From the NCBI GenBank assembly GCA_964441705.1, contig CAYTWF010000038.1, positions 1-30,721 of the forward strand: a DNA stretch of 30,721 nucleotides, in the 5' to 3' direction. The notes under the pieces were generated by a model. It was given only the letters and a program-made list of their open reading frames with translations. It was not told where the DNA came from and searched no databases. Within the stretch, counting starts at the first letter, position 1. Every line of letters starts with the position of its first letter. Positions 23,882-30,721 of the stretch are shown here, in pieces. Position numbers and translations under genes: made by a program. The stretch is from Eshraghiella sp964441705 (GTDB lineage Bacteria; Bacillota; Clostridia; Lachnospirales; Lachnospiraceae).

Positions 23882-24871
23882 TTACAATTTTGAAAGGTAG
23901 CTGATTGTAACAATACAGCCGTTATTACTGTCAATTGAGATTTCATGTCCAAGACTGTCGCATATTTTTTTACACAGATACAGCCCTATTCCTGTAGAAG
24001 CATAGCCCTTACGCCCATTTTCTCCTGTGTAAAATGGTTCAAAAGCCTTAAGCAAATCATATAACGGCATGCCCTCTCCCTCATCCCTTATAATAAGTCT
24101 GGTATGCTCTTCCACTTCTTCAATGGTAAAATACAGCTTCTTTGGTTCATCGCCTCTGGTATATTTTACCCCATTAGAGATTATCTGGTTAATCACTATG
24201 TCATTCCATTTTGTATCAGTGTATACCATATGGTGCCCCTCCTCAAATTTGGGATACACCTTGCTGTTGATAAAAAGAGCTTTATTATTGTTAATACATT
24301 TGGTTACCTCTTCATCCAGATTAACAGGGGATGGATTATAATCATTGGTATGCTCCTCCAGTCTCTTGATGTCCAAAAGCATATTAAGATTATCCGACAG
24401 GCGGTTGGTCTGTTCCTCAATCTCTTTAACCGCCAAAGCTGCATCCAGCTCTCCTGCCTGAACTCTCTGGGTAATTATGCTGATAACTGTTACAGGGGTT
24501 TTCAGATTATGTATATAGGCAGAAAGGAATCTGTTGTTCTCACGGTTATCATGACGCAGTGCAGACAGCTCCCTGTTTTTCCTTTCATATATGGTATTAA
24601 CAGCCCTGTACATCTTATCATATTCCATTACTGTGGAATGAAGCTCCTCACCATTGGCAGTAAGCTTATCAATAATCCCATCATTATTAACGTATCTTAC
24701 ATACTTAATCAACATATACAGCACCAACAAAAAAGCTGCTACAGCGACTGGGTATCCAGCCTCAGCTTCTGGAACTGTCAGCGCATAAAAGCCTACAATT
24801 ATACCAATTGATAAAATATATATGCACATAAAGCCAAGCTGGTCATGTAAAAAGCGCCCAAATCTCTTCAT
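23882..24871 (-). CDS. BceS-type intramembrane-sensing histidine kinase
   Basis: A 329-residue sensor kinase with two close membrane helices (about 11-31 and 38-58) and almost no external loop. This is the hallmark of intramembrane-sensing kinases that detect their stimulus through a partner BceB permease. A dimerisation helix carries YIHNLKTPV with phospho-acceptor His121. The ATPase domain has the N box (NQIISNGVKYT), the G1 box (RDEGEGMP) and the G2 box (STGIGLYL). Length fits the group (about 330). The start is one base after the response-regulator stop, so the two are cotranscribed. Peptide-antibiotic sensing is inferred from architecture and neighbours. Confidence 0.94.
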   Translation of the reverse strand: MKRFGRFLHDQLGFMCIYILSIGIIVGFYALTVPEAEAGYPVAVAAFLLVLYMLIKYVRYVNNDGIIDKLTANGEELHSTVMEYDKMYRAVNTIYERKNRELSALRHDNRENNRFLSAYIHNLKTPVTVISIITQRVQAGELDAALAVKEIEEQTNRLSDNLNMLLDIKRLEEHTNDYNPSPVNLDEEVTKCINNNKALFINSKVYPKFEEGHHMVYTDTKWNDIVINQIISNGVKYTRGDEPKKLYFTIEEVEEHTRLIIRDEGEGMPLYDLLKAFEPFYTGENGRKGYASTGIGLYLCKKICDSLGHEISIDSNNGCIVTISYLSKL

Positions 24872-24872
24872 A

Positions 24873-25556
24873 CTATTTTAATGCCTCCCTGCACAATATG
24901 TAGCCTACACCTCTTTTGGTCTGAATAGCATTTGTAAGCCCCATATCCTCCAGCTTTTTCTTGATTCTTGTAATGTTGACAGTAAGTGTATTATCATCAA
25001 CAAAATCCTTATCGTCCCATATTTCCTCAAGAAGAGTCTCTCTTGTTACCACCCTGTCTGCATTGGCAATAAGAACCTTGATAATCTTAAATTCATTTTT
25101 GCTAAGCTCTGATGAATTAGTTCCATAGCAAAGCTTCATAGCTGCCTCATCAAGCCTTAATCCGTTAATCTCATAGCTTCTGACCACATACTCTCCATAG
25201 GTACGCCTTAAGCATGCGTTAATTCTGGATATAAGTACATTAATATTAAAAGGTTTAATAATATAGTCATCACTCCCCAGCTCCATACTAAGTATCTGGT
25301 CTGAATCGCTGTTTCTTGCAGTTGTCATAATAATTGGAGTGCTGTGTTTTTTCCTAATTGCGTGGCAGTAAAAATTACCATCAAGCCCCGGAAGATTAAT
25401 ATCAAGTATGATAAGGTCTGGCTTATACTCCTCTACATTTTCCAGAACATGAGTAAACTCATTAATTGCATTGACCTCGTAATTATTATATCTAAGTACA
25501 TCCACAACCTGATTTCTCAAGCCCTCATCATCTTCCACAACCAATATTTTATACAT
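24873..25556 (-). CDS. OmpR/BceR-type response regulator
   Basis: A 227-residue regulator. The receiver domain has the acidic pair Asp9/Asp10, phospho-acceptor Asp52 (LIILDINLPG), a conserved Thr in IIMTTAR and Lys in DDYIIKPF. The C-terminal winged helix (about 128-227) has ELSKNEFKIIKVLI and DDNTLTVNITRIKKKL, typical of OmpR-like DNA binding. I start at the ATG at 25556 (GAGG 6 bases before); an upstream in-frame TTG overlaps that ribosome site. A TATAAT promoter lies 37 bases upstream. It is first in the order regulator-kinase-ATPase-permease. Confidence 0.95.
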   Translation of the reverse strand: MYKILVVEDDEGLRNQVVDVLRYNNYEVNAINEFTHVLENVEEYKPDLIILDINLPGLDGNFYCHAIRKKHSTPIIMTTARNSDSDQILSMELGSDDYIIKPFNINVLISRINACLRRTYGEYVVRSYEINGLRLDEAAMKLCYGTNSSELSKNEFKIIKVLIANADRVVTRETLLEEIWDDKDFVDDNTLTVNITRIKKKLEDMGLTNAIQTKRGVGYILCREALK

Positions 25557-25592
25557 TATCCACCTCAAAAAATTGTCATTAACTTAATCGTT

Positions 25593-25621
25593 ATTATAAC
25601 ACAAAAGAATATCACCAACAA
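25593..25621 (-). promoter_or_regulatory. Promoter of the two-component genes
   Basis: On the minus strand TTGTTG (25616-25621), 17 bases, then consensus TATAAT (25593-25598) preceded by TGT (extended -10). The -35 is only 11 bases from the edge of the right repeat array, so the array could influence upstream promoter contacts or bring read-through. Confidence 0.7.
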
Positions 25622-25632
25622 CACATGCTGTT

Positions 25633-26486
25633 AACCTGTCTGAGCCAGGCTGCCGCAAGCAAGCCATTCGTAACCTATATTGTTTTGGAACGTAAAAGGA
25701 ATAGCCGTTATGCATTTCGCATGCTCGCATGTACAAAATGCATAATAGCTATTCCTTTAAGGTGCAAAGCACCTGTTCCAAAACTCGTTGTCCAGTCTAC
25801 TACCACAGCCTTCCGTTCCGTCCCACATAGACCTGACAGCCACCCGCAGCCCGCAGCTTTCAGAAGTCAGCATAGCGATACTTAAAGTGTATCTGAATTA
25901 ATATAGGCATTGGAAGCAACCTGTCTGAGCCAAGCTGCCGCAAGCAAGCCATCCATAACGTATATTGTTTTGGAACGAAAAAGGAATAGCCGTTATGCAT
26001 TTTGCATGCTCGCATGTACAAAATGCATAATGCTATTCCTTTAAGGTGCAACGCCACTGTTCCAAAACTTAATGCGATTCCACATTCACACTCTTCCGTT
26101 CCGCCCCACATAGACCTGACAGCCACCCACAGCCCGCAGCTTTCAGAAGTCAGCATAGCGATACTTAAAGGGTATCTGAATTAATATAGGCATTGGAAGC
26201 AACCTGTCTGAGCCAGGCTGCCGCAAGCAAGCCATTCGCAACCTATATTGTTTTGGAACGCAAAAGGAATAGCCATTATGCATTTTACATGCTCGCATGT
26301 ACAAAATGCATAATGCTATTCCTTTAAGGGGCAACGCCCCTGTTCCAAAACTCATCCAATACTCAATGGCGAAGCGCCGCGGGAGCAGGCGAGTTTTGCT
26401 TCCAACGCCTGCCCCCTATTAATTCAGGCATCCTTTTAGTATCACTGCTGACGAATGACCACTGCGGTCTGTGAGTAGCTGTCAGG
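25633..26486 (-). repeat. Right array of MITE-like palindromic elements
   Basis: The intergenic stretch between the regulator and the DUF4340 gene holds no supported gene. Three units follow each other, with hairpin cores at 25681-25784, 25966-26068 and 26249-26351, so the periods are 285 and 283 bp. CCTGAC starts lie at 25832 and 26115. The first unit lacks its outer left arm; homology begins at about 25633. Internal units end in the same linker seen in the left array (GTCTACTACCACAGCCTTCC), which has diverged in the second unit. The last unit carries the inverted right arm and is complete (26115-26486). All share the orientation of the left array. Confidence 0.85.
26115..26486 (-). mobile_element. 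Complete 372-bp MITE-like element, right copy
   Basis: Begins CCTGACAGCC at 26115 and ends inverted as GCTGTCAGG at 26486, with imperfectly inverted arms of about 90 bp around the core 26249-26351. The right end overlaps the 3' end of the DUF4340 gene: the TGA at 26482-26484 is part of the terminal CCTGAC. The sequence closely matches the left complete copy in both arms and core, in the same orientation, 5.3 kb apart. Confidence 0.75.
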
Positions 26487-27456
26487 ATTCTTCCAGATAA
26501 TCATAGGATAATATTGTTGCAAAATTGTCAATTGACGTCTTCGCAACAGAATATACCTCGTCAGAGTTAGATGACATAACCGCATAGGTGCTGTTCTCTG
26601 AATCCAGACTGCCTACATAATACGTAATAGCACACTCCTTTTCATCACCATCCTGATAATTAACCGTTAACGTATATAAAGGTTTATCCAATCCGTACCT
26701 GCCGTAATCCTCCCTGGCCACATTGTAACCAAGACATGACGTATAGGTTAGCTCAATATCTGACAGAGTTGTACTAATCTGGGTGCTGTTCTCACAATCG
26801 TAGGCGTCACCTCCATTGATTGATACAGTCCAATTGTCATCTGAAGCCTTATTAAGAATAACATCATCATCCGAAGATGAAAGTGCAATACTAATCGGAT
26901 TGTCCTTCCACAGGCTTGCTGTATCCTCAATTGCAGCATAGGTAAGAATATCATCTGACCATTTTGACAAAGTAGAAAGTGCTGCCGTATACACTGTATC
27001 CTCCCCGTCTGTCATTACGTAGTATTCGCTGTCAATTGCATTACCCACCTTAATTGTCTGCGTATCTCCTGCCGCATTCTCAAGTATGGCGGTATAAGCC
27101 GGTTCCTCAAGTCCATATGCAGCAGGCTCGTCACCATCCACCAGCTTACGTGAACTTGTAAGCGTTGCCAGTTCATCATATATAGAATCAACTATACTGC
27201 TGTCAAGTGGAAAAGAGCTGTCTCCCAGATATGTCCATTCATCCCCATTCTTTTCAAAAGAGAACTCACCAATTGTCATTCTGTCAACATTTTCAATGGT
27301 TGTAACATGAATTGTATTGGCAAGGGATTCAGCCTCCGACTGTGATTCTCTCTCAGCCTGTTTTTTATCAGCTACGCAGCTTATCACACGATTGCCTGCA
27401 ATTACAGCAGTCAGCAGTGCAGCAAGCACAAGAATTGTTACATATTGTTTTTTCAT
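26482..27456 (-). CDS. DUF4340 domain protein, ABC-operon partner
   Basis: A 324-residue protein with an N-terminal membrane anchor (about 5-22) and an external beta-rich region of repeated short units (GEFSFEKNGDEWTYL, YGLEEPAYTAIL, KVGNAIDSEYYVM, YGLDKPLYTLTV). This is the DUF4340 pattern found beside GldA/GldF/GldG-type transporters. Its function is unknown. It starts 9 bases after the GldG-like gene and is the last of the four-gene operon. The C-terminus ends YLEES followed by a TGA that belongs to the repeat element end, so the original protein may have been longer or differently ended. Confidence 0.82.
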   Translation of the reverse strand: MKKQYVTILVLAALLTAVIAGNRVISCVADKKQAERESQSEAESLANTIHVTTIENVDRMTIGEFSFEKNGDEWTYLGDSSFPLDSSIVDSIYDELATLTSSRKLVDGDEPAAYGLEEPAYTAILENAAGDTQTIKVGNAIDSEYYVMTDGEDTVYTAALSTLSKWSDDILTYAAIEDTASLWKDNPISIALSSSDDDVILNKASDDNWTVSINGGDAYDCENSTQISTTLSDIELTYTSCLGYNVAREDYGRYGLDKPLYTLTVNYQDGDEKECAITYYVGSLDSENSTYAVMSSNSDEVYSVAKTSIDNFATILSYDYLEES

Positions 27457-27465
27457 ACTGACCTC

Positions 27466-28908
27466 CTACAGCTTCCTTCTTCTAAGCCATCTCACAAATC
27501 CGGCAGCAATAAGTACAACAGGAATTACTCCTATAAAAAAGATGGATACCGGTTTGGTATTAGTAAAGGTATTATATGACATTGCAAGGCTTACAGAGTC
27601 AATGGAGATATTGTTAACATCCTCAAAATCTGCTGTTATTGAATTAATAAAAATATCTGTATTTGCAGTTCCTGAGTAATGCGAAATAATATCATCATCT
27701 ATAATTGACGGACAGCCGTATACAGTAAGGTGAGCTGTTATATTCTCTTCATCATCAGACTCTGCCGGGATTGTAACAGTTGCAGCTGCAGCATATGTGT
27801 AGGTTCCTGTCTCGTAATCTGTTGCACCTGAAACGTATTTAAGTCCGCCCTCAGAGGTTGTCAGGAATTTATCAACTGATACATTTTCAGTATCTGTAAC
27901 GATAAGCCCCACTGAATTCTGTACAAGTGATAAATCGCTGCTGTCATTAAGACTACCCGTAATATCTCCGGTGCTGTACTTAGGGAAGCATGAAAAATAG
28001 CTTTGGTCATAGGAATTATATCTTGTGCTGTCTCCAATGTATCCGTCATCTGCCTTAATTCCATAGCCTTCCATAAGGCTGTTAACATTGCCAAGCTCAT
28101 CAGAGGTATCTGCAAGCAAAAGCAGAATATTACCGCCCTTGTTCATATACTCCTGAAGCGAATTTAATTCATCATCTGCCAAATCCTTAGTCGGCTGATT
28201 AATAATAATCATTGAACAATCCTCTGGAATTCCATCAGCCGCAGTCAAAAGATTAAGCTCGGCTACAGTAAAATTAGATTTGTCAATTGACTCTGAAATA
28301 TTGGTGCCAAGTTCTGCTTCACCATGTCCTGCAAGTGTATATAATGTTTTATTACTGTCACTTGCAACATAATCAATTGCAGATGTAAGCTGACCTTCTC
28401 CGTCAAAGGCTGACTCTACCTGCTGTCCATAATAATAGTAATAGCTCTGGTCATACTGAATAATATCCGTAAATGCAACAGTCTCAGTTTTATCCGTATC
28501 CGGACAGGTAATCACAACTGTATTTTTGGATATATCATAATCTGTGAGAACTGATGGATAAAGAGCCGGGTCCTTGTGCGTAACAGTTATGTGTTTCGAT
28601 TTGTCGGCATAAAGATTGATGAAATTATCAATTCTTGTATCAATGGCATCTTCTTCTGCAACCACAATAATATTAACATCATGGTTTAGACTCTCCAGTA
28701 CGCCCTCTGTTACAGCTCCAATTGAATATATTTTTGTATCACTTATATCTATATTTTTTGCACTGGTGGGCAGCTTCTGAACCAGAAAATTCAAAGCTAC
28801 AACTATAGCCACTATAATTACTATAATTACAGATGAATAAGAGCCCTTTTTAAACTGTGCTGAATTCAACATATTCTTAAATTTTGCATTCTTTGTTTTT
28901 GACATCAT
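27466..28908 (-). CDS. GldG-like ABC transport auxiliary protein
   Basis: About 480 residues, anchored by an N-terminal membrane helix (about 24-42) and a C-terminal helix ending in a basic RWLRRRKL tail, with a large external part between. The external part resembles the GldG/ABC_transp_aux family: ISDTKIYSIGAVTEGVLESL, DVNIIVVAEED, a TLAGHGEAELG segment and MIIINQPTKDL followed by LLLLAD. In gliding Bacteroidetes the homologue works with GldA and GldF; outside them the role is unknown. AGGAGG precedes two adjacent ATGs (28908 and 28905); the second has the better spacing (7 bases). Confidence 0.85.
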   Translation of the reverse strand: MMSKTKNAKFKNMLNSAQFKKGSYSSVIIVIIVAIVVALNFLVQKLPTSAKNIDISDTKIYSIGAVTEGVLESLNHDVNIIVVAEEDAIDTRIDNFINLYADKSKHITVTHKDPALYPSVLTDYDISKNTVVITCPDTDKTETVAFTDIIQYDQSYYYYYGQQVESAFDGEGQLTSAIDYVASDSNKTLYTLAGHGEAELGTNISESIDKSNFTVAELNLLTAADGIPEDCSMIIINQPTKDLADDELNSLQEYMNKGGNILLLLADTSDELGNVNSLMEGYGIKADDGYIGDSTRYNSYDQSYFSCFPKYSTGDITGSLNDSSDLSLVQNSVGLIVTDTENVSVDKFLTTSEGGLKYVSGATDYETGTYTYAAAATVTIPAESDDEENITAHLTVYGCPSIIDDDIISHYSGTANTDIFINSITADFEDVNNISIDSVSLAMSYNTFTNTKPVSIFFIGVIPVVLIAAGFVRWLRRRKL

Positions 28909-28916
28909 GGCACCTC

Positions 28917-29786
28917 CTAATTCCATCTTCTCTTATTGATTACCTGAACGGTAAACATAAGGAAAATAAATATTCCTGACAGATACATTACAAGTCCGCC
29001 TACGTCAAAAATATTGTAATATGCCACATTATTAAAAGGCGTTGATAAATCCAGGCAGCTAAGCATATCAGGCATAAAGTTCATTATTGCTGTAGAATTA
29101 ACAAAATATGTAATCATAAGTACAATAAAGCCTGCCGCTCCCACTATGCCCGTTGCCATTGCATTTTTAGTCATTGCATATATAAGAATACACAACAGTA
29201 CCAGAATTATTAATAATCCAATTAATGATGCCATTGCCGAGGATGGTATAAGGCTTACAAGATTAGACCACATAATCATCAGGAAAACCACTGCAAATGA
29301 GGCAACTGCGGCAATAATCATATTCTCAGTTAATGAAGATATGAACATACCTATGGCAATAAATACAAGTCCATACAGGAACAGATATAGAATTGTCAGA
29401 TAATCCACCTTCATATATGAATAGGTTCCCTTAAGCTTAATGAACAATGGACAAAGGCATGACACCAGCAATGGTATTGCATACACGGTAGCCATCGCCA
29501 GAAACTTTCCCAATACAATCTGCCAGATTTTCACTGGCGAGGTCAACAGCATCTGGTCCGTTTTGTTTTTATTTTCCTCTGCAAAGGAACGCATTGTAAT
29601 TATTGGCATAACAAACATCATAACGGTTGCTGCATTCCTTATTGCATAGGAGAAATATGGATATCCACTTATAAGATTATTTGCAAGAAAATATATTCCA
29701 ATAAAAATAATCATTACTGCACAATAAGCATATCCCAGCACCGAATTAAAATATGATTTAAATTCTTTTTCATATATTGCACCCAT
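28917..29786 (-). CDS. ABC-2 type permease (GldF-like)
   Basis: A 289-residue membrane protein with six hydrophobic helices, beginning MGAIYEKEFKSYFNSVLGY, and a MRSFAEENKNKTDQMLLTSP segment after the second helix, typical of ABC-2 permeases of the GldF/Nos type. It is expected to form the channel for the upstream ATPase. The start overlaps the ATPase stop by one base (TAATG), with GGAGG 10 bases before it. The stop lies 8 bases before the GldG-like start, and its end carries the next ribosome site. Confidence 0.93.
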   Translation of the reverse strand: MGAIYEKEFKSYFNSVLGYAYCAVMIIFIGIYFLANNLISGYPYFSYAIRNAATVMMFVMPIITMRSFAEENKNKTDQMLLTSPVKIWQIVLGKFLAMATVYAIPLLVSCLCPLFIKLKGTYSYMKVDYLTILYLFLYGLVFIAIGMFISSLTENMIIAAVASFAVVFLMIMWSNLVSLIPSSAMASLIGLLIILVLLCILIYAMTKNAMATGIVGAAGFIVLMITYFVNSTAIMNFMPDMLSCLDLSTPFNNVAYYNIFDVGGLVMYLSGIFIFLMFTVQVINKRRWN

Positions 29787-30679
29787 TATTTTCCATCCTC
29801 CTTAACATCATCACCCGTAAGCTCAAGAAACAGCTCCTCAAGGGATTTGGTTATCTTATGCATGTCGTACACAGGTCTGGAGGTATTGGCAAGAGCCTTA
29901 AATACCTTTGATAACGTCTCATCACTGTCATCATATGTAACAAGAGCCTTAGTAAATTCCGCATCCATTTCACACTGTACGTCTGTCACACCGTCAATAC
30001 CTGCAATTGCGTTACGAAGCTCTTCCTCGTCGCACTTTATCTTAATCTCCAGCTCACTTGTCTCGCCTTTGTATCTGTAGAGATTATCAATAGTATCACT
30101 GGCAACCAGCTTTCCATGGGAAATAATCAGTACATAATCACATACTGCGCTTACCTCGGAAAGTATATGTGAGCTTAAAATAACTGTATGTGTTTCAGAA
30201 AGGGTTTTAATCAAATCTCTTATCTCTATAATCTGCTTAGGGTCAAGTCCTACCGTTGGTTCATCCAGAATAATTATCTCCGGAAAGCCAAGAACAGCAT
30301 ATGCAAGTCCAACTCTTTGTCTATATCCCTTTGACAGATTTTTTATAAGTCTGCACTCAACATCCTTTACTCTTGTAAGATTTTTTGCATCCTCAATATC
30401 ACTTTCAATTTCCTTCTGTGGGATTTTTTTAAGTCTGGCAGCATAGTGAAGATACTCGTTAACAGTCATGTCCATATATAAAGGCGGTATCTCCGGCAGA
30501 TAGCCAATACATATTTTAGCCTCCTCCGGTTCCTCCAGAATATTGTGTCCATTGATAATTACATCACCACTTGTTGCTCCGATATAACCAGTCATAATAT
30601 TCATTGTTGTTGATTTTCCTGCGCCGTTTGGGCCCAGAAATCCATAGATTTTACCTGGCTCTAAAGTAGTGTCTGCTGA
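29786..30679 (-). pseudogene. ABC transporter ATPase (GldA/CcmA-like), 5' end disrupted
   Basis: The open frame reads SADTTLEPGKIYGFLGP and on through Walker A GPNGAGKST (30608-30634), the Q-loop region GYLPEIPPLYMD, signature LSKGYRQRVGLAYA, Walker B IIILDEPTVGLDP and switch ILSSHILSE. A C-terminal extension of about 80 residues is typical of GldA-like ATPases. Upstream of about 30665 it departs from family sequence and meets an in-frame TAA at 30680-30682. The usual first 20-25 residues (start, first strand, A-loop) are missing. The first available ATG (30604) lies after Walker A and would give an inactive protein. Either the gene is interrupted or the window edge is a misjoined repeat; the rest of the gene shows no decay. 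Confidence 0.75.
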
Positions 30680-30708
30680 TTAAGCACCAATTGGACTTAA
30701 TTCAGCAG
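30673..30708. repeat. 36-bp palindrome at the disrupted ATPase end
   Basis: CTGCTGA-TTAAG ... CTTAATTCAGCAG flanks a central CCAATTGG, giving an imperfect palindrome with one bulged base. It begins eight bases upstream of the last codon that looks like ATPase sequence. It could be the end of an insertion sequence or other repeat whose remainder is outside the window; no transposase is visible in the remaining 13 bases. Confidence 0.6.
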
Positions 30709-30721
30709 TATTGAACTTGAA

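Noticed and set aside
25633..26486. Possible CRISPR array
   Set aside because: The repeat units are about 284 bp and include the whole interval; there are no short unique spacers and no cas genes in the window.
20554..26486. Hairpin cores as ordinary intrinsic terminators for the permease and DUF4340 genes
   Set aside because: The cores are not followed by T-runs on the minus strand, and they lie more than 100 bases beyond the stop codons behind the element arm.

Overview
The window looks like a chromosomal segment of a low-GC Gram-positive anaerobe in the Clostridia, most likely Lachnospiraceae. The evidence is PolC-type replicative polymerase, the Firmicutes order pyrH-frr-uppS-cdsA-dxr-rseP, ispG next to polC, strong AGGAGG ribosome binding sites and AT-rich spacers. 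I cannot name the genus with confidence.

Left edge (1-1000): two small minus-strand genes (a zinc-ribbon protein and a one-EF-hand acidic protein) and a single tRNA-Glu(CTC) gene with its own promoter and intrinsic terminator.

997-16264: a very tight minus-strand run of twelve genes. In transcription order these are membrane-anchored NodB deacetylase, bactofilin, pyrH, frr, uppS, cdsA, dxr, rseP, ispG, polC, M3 oligopeptidase and AlkD-like DNA glycosylase. Gaps range from -4 to +63 bases, and a good extended -10 promoter lies ahead of the first gene. The run links envelope lipid supply (isoprenoid precursors, undecaprenyl-PP, CDP-diacylglycerol), nucleotide supply and ribosome recycling, replication, and repair.

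16395-20439: a plus-strand stand-alone ABC-FtsX (MacB-like) fusion transporter, divergent from the big operon. It converges through a shared bidirectional terminator on a DUF4143-type AAA ATPase, whose promoter is overlaid by three direct repeats exactly 33 bp apart.

20554-26486 is the accessory part. A BceRS-BceAB-type peptide-antibiotic sensing and export module (response regulator, sensor kinase, ABC ATPase, FtsX permease) is bracketed on both sides by arrays of a MITE-like element. The element is about 370 bp, has CCTGAC...GTCAGG terminal inverted repeats about 90 bp long, and carries a central hairpin of about 104 bp. No transposase is visible. The permease gene carries a frameshift at an A7 run.

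26482-30721: a four-gene GldA/GldF/GldG/DUF4340-type ABC operon. Its last gene takes its stop codon from the right-hand element. Its first gene has lost its normal N-terminus at a 36-bp palindrome a few bases from the window edge, which suggests an insertion or a contig end in a repeat.

The most notable unexplained structure is the element family: nested palindromes, apparent covariation in an inner stem, tandem amplification, and direct-orientation copies flanking the resistance module.
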